Below the pieces are notes generated by a model. That model saw only the letters and a list, made by a program, of their open reading frames with translations, searched no databases and was not told where the DNA came from. Source: Phaeovulum vinaykumarii (GTDB lineage: Bacteria; Pseudomonadota; Alphaproteobacteria; Rhodobacterales; Rhodobacteraceae). From it: DNA of 64,000 bases. Made by a program: the position numbers and the translations under genes. The first letter of the stretch is position 1. Each line of letters begins with the position of its first letter. Shown in pieces: positions 58,386 through 64,000 of the stretch. The stretch is taken from assembly GCF_900156695.1 (NCBI RefSeq), contig NZ_FTOM01000008.1, positions 1-64,000 of the forward strand, read 5' to 3'.

Positions 58386-59372
58386 TCAGACCCGTTCGAT
58401 GATGCGTTCGCCGAACAGCCCCTGGGGCCGGAAGACGAGGAAAAGGAGCGCCAGCATGTAGGCGAACCAGTTTTCGGTGGCGCCGCCGATCATCGGACCG
58501 ATGGAGAATTCGAAGAGCTTCTCGCCCACGCCGATGATGAGCCCGCCGACGATGGCGCCGGGGATCGAGGTGAAGCCGCCCAGCATCAGCACCGGCAGCG
58601 CCTTGAGCGCGATCAGCGACAGCGAGAATTGCACCCCCGACTTGGTGCCCCACATGATCCCCGCGACCAGCGCCACGAAGCCCGCGATCGACCAGACCAG
58701 CACCCAGATGAAGCGCAGGCTGATGCCGACCGACAGCGCCGCCTGGTGGTCATCGGCCACCGCACGCAGCGCCCGGCCCTGCTTGGAATACTGGCTGAAG
58801 ACGGTCAGCGCCGTCACCAGGGCCACGGCCACGACCGTCGCCACGATGTCGAGATTGTCGATGAAGAAGCCATAGCCGAACCAGTCGGCGGTCACGCTCT
58901 CGATGGTCTCGGAGATGCCCTGCGGCAGGCCCACGTCCAGCTTCTTGATGTCGGCGCCCCACATGACGTCGCCGAAACCCTCAAGGAAATAGGCCAGCCC
59001 GATCGTGGCCATGAACAGGATGATCGGCGCCTGGTTGACCAGATGCTTGAGCACCAGCTTCTCGACCGCGATCGCCATCAGCACCATGACCCCCGCGGTC
59101 AGCGCGATCGCCACCACCGCCGGCAGGTGCCAGCCGAAATGGTGCAGATCGGTGCCGAAGACGGCGTTGATCAGATGCGCGAAGGGCACCTGGCCCTGTT
59201 GCAGGCCCACCAGCGTCAGCGCCGCGAACAGCGCCAGCACGCCCTGGGCGTAGTTGAAGATCCCGCTGGCCTTGAAGATCAGGACGAAACCCAGCGCCAC
59301 GAGCGAATACATCACCCCGGCCATGAGGCCGTTGAGCGTGACCTCCATCGCATAAACGAGTTGATCCGGCAT
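58386..59372 (-). CDS. livH: ABC transporter permease LivH-type
   Basis: This 328-residue permease has about eight hydrophobic segments. It begins with LNGLMAGVMYSLVALGFVLIFKASGIFNYAQGVLALFAALTLVGL, a LivH hallmark, and has SVGISLRFIWVLVWSIAGFVALVAGIMWG and GGFTSIPGAIVGGLIIGVGEKL. It follows livG by about 10 bases. Confidence 0.93.
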   Translation of the reverse strand: MPDQLVYAMEVTLNGLMAGVMYSLVALGFVLIFKASGIFNYAQGVLALFAALTLVGLQQGQVPFAHLINAVFGTDLHHFGWHLPAVVAIALTAGVMVLMAIAVEKLVLKHLVNQAPIILFMATIGLAYFLEGFGDVMWGADIKKLDVGLPQGISETIESVTADWFGYGFFIDNLDIVATVVAVALVTALTVFSQYSKQGRALRAVADDHQAALSVGISLRFIWVLVWSIAGFVALVAGIMWGTKSGVQFSLSLIALKALPVLMLGGFTSIPGAIVGGLIIGVGEKLFEFSIGPMIGGATENWFAYMLALLFLVFRPQGLFGERIIERV

Positions 59373-59382
59373 GCTGTCCCCC

Positions 59383-60201
59383 CTAGTCGTGCGCCACGCC
59401 GAGATAGGCGTCGATCACATCTTGATTGTTGCGCACCTCCTCGGGCGGCCCGTCACCGATCTTGCGGCCGTAATCCATGACCACCACGCGGTCGGACAGG
59501 TCCATGACCACGCCCATGTCATGCTCGATCAGAACGATCGTGGTGCCGAATTCGTCGTTCAGGTCGAGGATGAAGCGGGACATGTCCTCCTTTTCCTCGA
59601 CGTTCATGCCCGCCATCGGTTCATCGAGCAGCAGAAGCTTGGGCTCGGCGGCCAGCGCCCGGGCCAGCTCGACCCGCTTCTTGAGGCCATAGGGCAGCCG
59701 GCCGACCGGCGTCTTGCGGATATTCTGGATTTCCAGGAAGTCGATGATGCGCTCGACCTTCTCGCGGTGCGCGATCTCCTCGCGCTCGGCCGCGCCATAC
59801 CACAGCGCCTGTGACAGAAGCCCCGCCTTCATCCGCGTCAGCCGGCCGGTCATGATGTTGTCCAGCACCGTCATCCCGTCGAACAGCGCGATGTTCTGGA
59901 AGGTGCGGGCAACGCCCAGCCGCGCCACCTGATAGGGCTTCATCGGCCCGCGGCGCACGCCCTTGAACCAGACCTCGCCTTCGGTGGGCACATAGAACCC
60001 CGAGATGACGTTCAGCATCGAGGACTTGCCGGCGCCGTTCGGGCCGATGATCGCGCGGATCTCGCCGTCGCGGATGTCGAAGCTGATGTCCTTGATCGCC
60101 ACCACGCCGCCGAAGCGCAGGGTGATGTTCTTCATCTCCATCAGCACGCCGCCGATCTGGCGTCCGTCTGCGGTGACGTAGCCTTCGCTCATGTCCTTCA
60201 T
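59383..60201 (-). CDS. livG: ABC transporter ATP-binding protein LivG-type
   Basis: This 272-residue ATPase has Walker A GPNGAGKSS, the LivG block VARTFQNIALFDGMTVLDNIMTGRL, a signature region LPYGLKKRVELARAL and Walker B LLLLDEPMAGM. The signature reads LPYG rather than LSYG. It overlaps the upstream CoA-ligase stop (ATGA). Confidence 0.93.
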   Translation of the reverse strand: MKDMSEGYVTADGRQIGGVLMEMKNITLRFGGVVAIKDISFDIRDGEIRAIIGPNGAGKSSMLNVISGFYVPTEGEVWFKGVRRGPMKPYQVARLGVARTFQNIALFDGMTVLDNIMTGRLTRMKAGLLSQALWYGAAEREEIAHREKVERIIDFLEIQNIRKTPVGRLPYGLKKRVELARALAAEPKLLLLDEPMAGMNVEEKEDMSRFILDLNDEFGTTIVLIEHDMGVVMDLSDRVVVMDYGRKIGDGPPEEVRNNQDVIDAYLGVAHD

Positions 60202-62165
60202 TCCGCGGCCATCCTTCCCTCGGGGGCCACCACGGCGTCGGCGATGCGCAAGGTGGCCTTGATGGCACCCTTGCGACCGTCCTCATAGGTGACTTCGGTC
60301 TCGGTGTAGATGCTGTCGCGCCCGTCATAGAGGGCCGCGATCAGATCGGCATATTTCTCGGCGATGATGTTGCGGCGCACCTTGCGGGTGCGGGTCAGCT
60401 CGCCGTCGTCGGCATCCAGTTCCTTGTGCAGCACCAGGAAGCGGTGGACCTGGCAGCCCGACAGCATCGGATCGCGCGCCACCGAGGCATTCACCTCGGC
60501 CACATGTTCCGAGATCATCTGATAGACCTGCGGATGCCCGGCCAGCTCCTGATACGAGGCATAGGCGATGTTGTTGCGTTCAGCCCAGTTGCCCACCGCC
60601 GTCAGGTCGATGTTGATGAAGGCGGTGCAGCGGTCGCGCCCGGCGCCGAACACCACCGCCTCGAGGATGGCGGGATAGAACTTGAGCTTGTTCTCGACGT
60701 ATTTGGGCGCGAACAGCCGCCCGTCGGACAGCTTGCCCACGTCCTTGGCGCGGTCGATGATGCGCAGATGGCCGGTGTCGTCCTCGAAGAAGCCCGCGTC
60801 ACCCGTCGCCACCCAGCCCTCGGGATCCTTGGTCGAGGCCGTGCTTTCGGCATTCTTGAAATATTCGACAAAGGTGCCGGGGCTTCGGTAATAGACCTCG
60901 CCGCTATCGCCGATGCGGACCTCGACGCCGGGGCTGGGCACGCCCACCGTGTCCGAACGCACCTGGCCGTCGGGCTGCTGGGTGATGAACACCGAGGCCT
61001 CGGTCTGGCCATAGAGCTGCTTGAGGTTGATCCCCAGCGAGCGGTAGAATTCGAAGATCTCGGGGCCGATCGCCTCGCCGGCGGTATAGCCCACCCGGAT
61101 GCGCGAGAAACCCAGCGTGTTCTTCAGCGGTCCATAGATCAGAAGGCCGCCCAGCGCATAGTTCAGCCGGTCCAGCACGCCCACGGGCTTGCCGTCCAGA
61201 ATGGCCGGGCCGACGCGGCGGGCCAGCGCCATGTAGCGGTCGAACAGGCCCTTCTTGAAGCGGCCGGCGTCCTCCATGCGGATCATGACATTGGTCAGCT
61301 GGGTCTCGAACACCCGCGGCGGCGCGAAGAAATAGGTCGGCCCGATCTCGCGCAGGTCGGTCATCATCGTGCCGGGGCTTTCGGGGCAATTGACGCAAAA
61401 GCCCGTCCACATCGCCTGCCCGATCGAGAAGATGAAATCGCCCACCCAGGCCATCGGCAGATAGGCCAGCACCTCGTCGAGCGCGTTCAGGTTGTCGAAG
61501 GCGGCGGAATTCTTGGCCGTCTCGATGATGTTGCGGTTCGACAGCACCACGCCCTTGGGCCGGCCCGTGGTCCCCGAGGTATAGAGCATCACGCAGGTGC
61601 TGTCATAGTCCAGCTCGGCCATGCGCGCGTCCAGTTCCGCGTCATAGCGGTAATGGCCCGCCCGCCCCTCGGCTTGCAGGTCCGACAGCGCATTCATGCG
61701 GGAATGGTCGTATTTCCGCATCCCGCGCTTGTCGGTGTAAAGGATATGCTTGATCTCGGGCACGCGATCTTCGACCTCAAGCACCTTGTCGACCTGTTCC
61801 TGATCGCCGCAGACCACGAAGCGCGCGCCGCAATGGTCCAGCACATAGGCCATCTCCTCGGCCACCGCGTCCTGGTAAAGCGGCACCGGAACCGCGCCGC
61901 ACATCTGCGCGGCCACCATCGACCAGTAATGCATCGGCCGGTTGCGCCCGATGATGGCGACGTGGTCGCCCCGCTCGACCCCGATCGACAGCATGCCCAG
62001 CGCCAGCGCGCGGATCTCTTCGGCGGCCTGGACCCAGGTCCAGCTCTGCCAGATGCCGAATTCCTTTTCGCGGTAAGCCGGCAAGCCGCCATGCAACTTC
62101 ACGTTGCGCGCCAGCAGCGCCGGAATGGACCGGGGGGTGTCCCCGTCCGGATGTCGGTTGGCCAA
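60198..62165 (-). CDS. Long-chain-acyl-CoA synthetase-like AMP-binding ligase
   Basis: This 655-residue adenylate-forming enzyme activates a carboxylate to its CoA ester. It has the loop CVMLYTSGTTGRPKGVVLSN, QLYGQTEASVF, GWVATGDAGFFEDDTGHLRIIDRAKDVGKLSDGR and KYVENKLKFYPAILEAV. I took a TTG at 62165 (MANRHPDGDTPRS...), because GGGAGG lies 5 bases upstream and the residues before it are not family-like. The first half resembles FadD/FACL enzymes used for aromatic or long-chain acids. It begins the ligase-livGHMKF-ligase operon. Confidence 0.87.
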   Translation of the reverse strand: MANRHPDGDTPRSIPALLARNVKLHGGLPAYREKEFGIWQSWTWVQAAEEIRALALGMLSIGVERGDHVAIIGRNRPMHYWSMVAAQMCGAVPVPLYQDAVAEEMAYVLDHCGARFVVCGDQEQVDKVLEVEDRVPEIKHILYTDKRGMRKYDHSRMNALSDLQAEGRAGHYRYDAELDARMAELDYDSTCVMLYTSGTTGRPKGVVLSNRNIIETAKNSAAFDNLNALDEVLAYLPMAWVGDFIFSIGQAMWTGFCVNCPESPGTMMTDLREIGPTYFFAPPRVFETQLTNVMIRMEDAGRFKKGLFDRYMALARRVGPAILDGKPVGVLDRLNYALGGLLIYGPLKNTLGFSRIRVGYTAGEAIGPEIFEFYRSLGINLKQLYGQTEASVFITQQPDGQVRSDTVGVPSPGVEVRIGDSGEVYYRSPGTFVEYFKNAESTASTKDPEGWVATGDAGFFEDDTGHLRIIDRAKDVGKLSDGRLFAPKYVENKLKFYPAILEAVVFGAGRDRCTAFINIDLTAVGNWAERNNIAYASYQELAGHPQVYQMISEHVAEVNASVARDPMLSGCQVHRFLVLHKELDADDGELTRTRKVRRNIIAEKYADLIAALYDGRDSIYTETEVTYEDGRKGAIKATLRIADAVVAPEGRMAAE

Positions 62166-62315
62166 GTTGTCCTCCCTCGCGCCGTTGACCGGCGTCCTCG
62201 CGCGCGCCCTGCGCAAGGGGGAAGGGCCCCTCCAGACCCTTCCCCTCGCGTGCCGCCGGGTTCCGTCCTCCTCCGGTTCCCGACAGCCGGCGCCTCCTCC
62301 GGGGATCACGCTCGC

Positions 62316-62358
62316 GGGAAAAACTTGCGTGATTTTTTCCCAATTCTTACGAATTCTT
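62316..62358. promoter_or_regulatory. AT-rich inverted and direct repeats in divergent promoter
   Basis: gggaaaaa (62316-62323) and tttttccc (62334-62341) form an inverted repeat with a 10-base spacer; aattctt follows twice (62342-62348 and 62352-62358), exactly 10 bases apart, one helical turn. The region lies between the ligase operon (minus) and the histidine kinase (plus) and is unusually A+T rich for this genome. Confidence 0.5.
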
Positions 62359-62425
62359 TCAGCCGCATTCCGGCGCTGGCGGCCCTGCGCGCGCGGTGCT
62401 AGCCATGACGCGGGAGGGCGGTCAC

Positions 62426-64000
62426 ATGGGCAATGACGACGGACGCGAACGGCTGATCCAGGCGGGGCTGAACCTGATCCAGCAGGCCCTGTCGATCTTT
62501 GACAGCGACCTGCGGCTGGCGGCGGCGAATCGCCCCTATCAGGTGATGTTCGACCTGCCCGACGCGCTGACCCAGCCCGGCACCAGCTTCGAGGACACGA
62601 TACGCTTTCTGGTGATGCGCGGCGAATACGGGCCGCTGTCGGACCCCGAGGCGATGATCGCCGAGCGCGTCGAACAGGCCCGCACCTTCCGCGCCCATTA
62701 CATGGAGCGCACCCGCGCCAACGGCCGCACCATCGCCGTCGAGGGCGCGCCGCTGCCGCAGGGCGGCTGGGTCACGGTCTATACCGACATCACCGACATC
62801 AAGGCGCAGGAAGCGCTGCTGCACGCGCGCTCGGAGGTGCTGTCGAGCCAGCTTCTGGCCCATGCCGAACGTCTGGCGCAGGCCAACCGCGAACTGGCCG
62901 CGACCAATGCAGCACTCGAGGAAGCCAAGCGCGAACTGACCGAGATCGAGGCCCGCACCCGGCAGGTGACCGAGATGATGCCGGCCCATATCGCGCATAT
63001 GGACCGCGACTTCCACTATACCTATTCCAACCGCCAGCTCACGGCGGTGATGCCCGGATCGCTGTCCGAGATCGTCGGCCGGCCCGCGATCGAGGCCCTG
63101 GGCGCGGACACCTTCCACCGGATCGAACCGGGCCTGCGCCGCGCGCTGGAGGGCGAGGCCAACGTGATCGAGATCAGCCACACGCCCTCGGGGCGGCGCA
63201 TCCGCATCGCGCTGACCCCGGACCGGGTGGGCGAGGGGGCGGTGAACGGCGTCTATATCCTGTCAACCGATGTCACCGGCGAGGCCCAGGCCCGCGCGGC
63301 CCTGGCCCAGAGCGCCAAGCGCGAGCTGGCCGCGCAGCTCACCTCGGGGCTGGCGCATGATTTCGCCAATCTGCTGACCATCATCCTGGGGCTTCAGGGG
63401 CGGCTCGAGCGCAGCCCCGGCCTGGGCCCCGAGGCGCTGGAACTGGTGCGCGCGACCCTGGCCGCGGCGCGGCGCGGCGGCACGCTGCTGGACCGGATCG
63501 CGGCGATTTCCGGGCCGCGGGCGCTGCGCCCCCAGCCCACCGATCTGCGCGCCTTCCTGGCCGATCTGGTGGCGATGGCGGCACCGACGCTGGGCGACGG
63601 GGTGCAGGTGCGCCAGGACGTGCAGGGGCTGGACGGCCCGCTTCTGCTGGACCCCGGCCCGCTTCAGGACAGCCTGCTGAACCTGATGCTGAACGCGCGC
63701 GACGCGATGGCCGGGCGCGGCGCGATCACCATCGCCGCGCATCCGGTGCGCGACACCTGGGTCGAGATCGCCGTCGCCGACAGCGGGCCGGGGTTTTCCC
63801 CCGAGGCGCTGGACCACGCGCTGGATCCGTTCTTCACCACCAAGGGCGGCGAGGGCTCGGGGCTGGGGCTGTCGATGGTCTATGACCAGACCAAGCTGGC
63901 CGGTGGCACCGTCAGCCTGGCCAATGCCCCCGGCGGCGGCGCCGAGGTGACCTTGCGCCTGCCGCTGCGCCCGGCCGAACCGCCGCCCCCCGAAATGCTG
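62426..64000 (+). CDS. PAS-domain sensor histidine kinase (partial)
   Basis: The gene runs off the window; 525 codons are present. The N-terminal PAS (AGLNLIQQALSIFDSDLRLAAANRPYQVMFDLP, then GGWVTVYTDITDIK) is followed by a coiled coil of about 60 residues, a second PAS-like domain (MPAHIAHMDRDFHYTYSNRQ), the phosphoacceptor helix TSGLAHDFANLLTIILGL (His near residue 311) and an ATPase with LMLNARDAM, DSGPGFSPE and GGEGSGLGLSM. No transmembrane segment is seen, so it is a soluble sensor. The ATG at 62426 has GGGAGG 8 bases upstream; an ATG seven codons earlier has no site. Divergence from the ligase-Liv operon suggests control of it. Confidence 0.9.
   Translation, partial: MGNDDGRERLIQAGLNLIQQALSIFDSDLRLAAANRPYQVMFDLPDALTQPGTSFEDTIRFLVMRGEYGPLSDPEAMIAERVEQARTFRAHYMERTRANGRTIAVEGAPLPQGGWVTVYTDITDIKAQEALLHARSEVLSSQLLAHAERLAQANRELAATNAALEEAKRELTEIEARTRQVTEMMPAHIAHMDRDFHYTYSNRQLTAVMPGSLSEIVGRPAIEALGADTFHRIEPGLRRALEGEANVIEISHTPSGRRIRIALTPDRVGEGAVNGVYILSTDVTGEAQARAALAQSAKRELAAQLTSGLAHDFANLLTIILGLQGRLERSPGLGPEALELVRATLAAARRGGTLLDRIAAISGPRALRPQPTDLRAFLADLVAMAAPTLGDGVQVRQDVQGLDGPLLLDPGPLQDSLLNLMLNARDAMAGRGAITIAAHPVRDTWVEIAVADSGPGFSPEALDHALDPFFTTKGGEGSGLGLSMVYDQTKLAGGTVSLANAPGGGAEVTLRLPLRPAEPPPPEML

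Noticed and set aside
57195-59480. 761-codon plus-strand frame opposite livM and livH
   Set aside because: Both permeases are clear on the minus strand; the frame is His/Gln/Asp-rich antisense text.
1-64000. tRNA, rRNA, insertion sequence or prophage
   Set aside because: No cloverleaf, transposase, integrase or structural phage gene was recognised by eye; a tRNAscan or Infernal run would be needed to exclude small RNAs.

Overview
The window is high-GC chromosomal DNA of an alphaproteobacterium, most probably Rhodobacteraceae (order Rhodobacterales). The support is the mix of families: a MipZ division ATPase, a cysteine-free L31, the ethylmalonyl-CoA pathway pair ecm/ccr, a UbiTUV set, yejABEF and a molybdenum-linked ModD. 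It carries about 58 protein genes, almost all in short, tightly packed operons with 4-base start/stop overlaps. I see no tRNA, rRNA, CRISPR array, insertion sequence or prophage.

Layout. 1-7735 (minus): a translation operon, ffh, GNAT, chorismate mutase, rpsP, rimM, two sulfotransferase-like genes, trmD, rplS, rpmE, then mipZ. 8046-10570: azoR, a divergent LysR gene and a DMT exporter. 10644-14628: ecm (minus), a small secreted protein and ccr (plus), the C4/C5 core of acetyl-CoA assimilation. 14847-17995: a periplasmic pterin-binding-like protein overlapping a hybrid histidine kinase. 17998-25282: modD, then a catabolic locus of a MmgE/PrpD protein, a LysR regulator, a methyltransferase and an operon of acyl-CoA dehydrogenase, class III CoA transferase and a mesaconyl/itaconyl-CoA hydratase-like protein.

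25340-31750 (minus): pheT, a DUF2513-like gene, pheS, rplT, rpmI, a small membrane protein and pyk. 31882-35065 (plus): N-formylglutamate amidohydrolase and a three-module RTX protein. 35114-42062 (minus): the YejABEF peptide importer with a glycosyltransferase attached. 42260-45991 (minus): HU, AMP nucleosidase and adenine deaminase. 46087-47531 (plus): an SDR protein and a PAP2-like phosphatase.

47596-53546: ubiTUV (minus) faces ubiDX (plus) across a good FNR box, followed by nnrS, which suggests an oxygen-responsive ubiquinone/NO block. 53734-62165 (minus): a branched-chain-type ABC importer bracketed by two CoA ligases, with strong stem-loops on both sides of the binding-protein gene. 62426-64000 (plus): a PAS histidine kinase cut by the window end.

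The most interesting parts are the uncharacterised dicarboxylate/acyl-CoA locus, whose two divergent promoter regions share a LysR-type box (CCATA-N9-TATA); the sulfotransferase-like pair inside a ribosomal operon; the lower-GC DUF2513-like gene lodged between pheS and pheT; and the ubiTUV/ubiDX block. No wholly novel system was demonstrated. All assignments come from reading the sequence; no database search was run.
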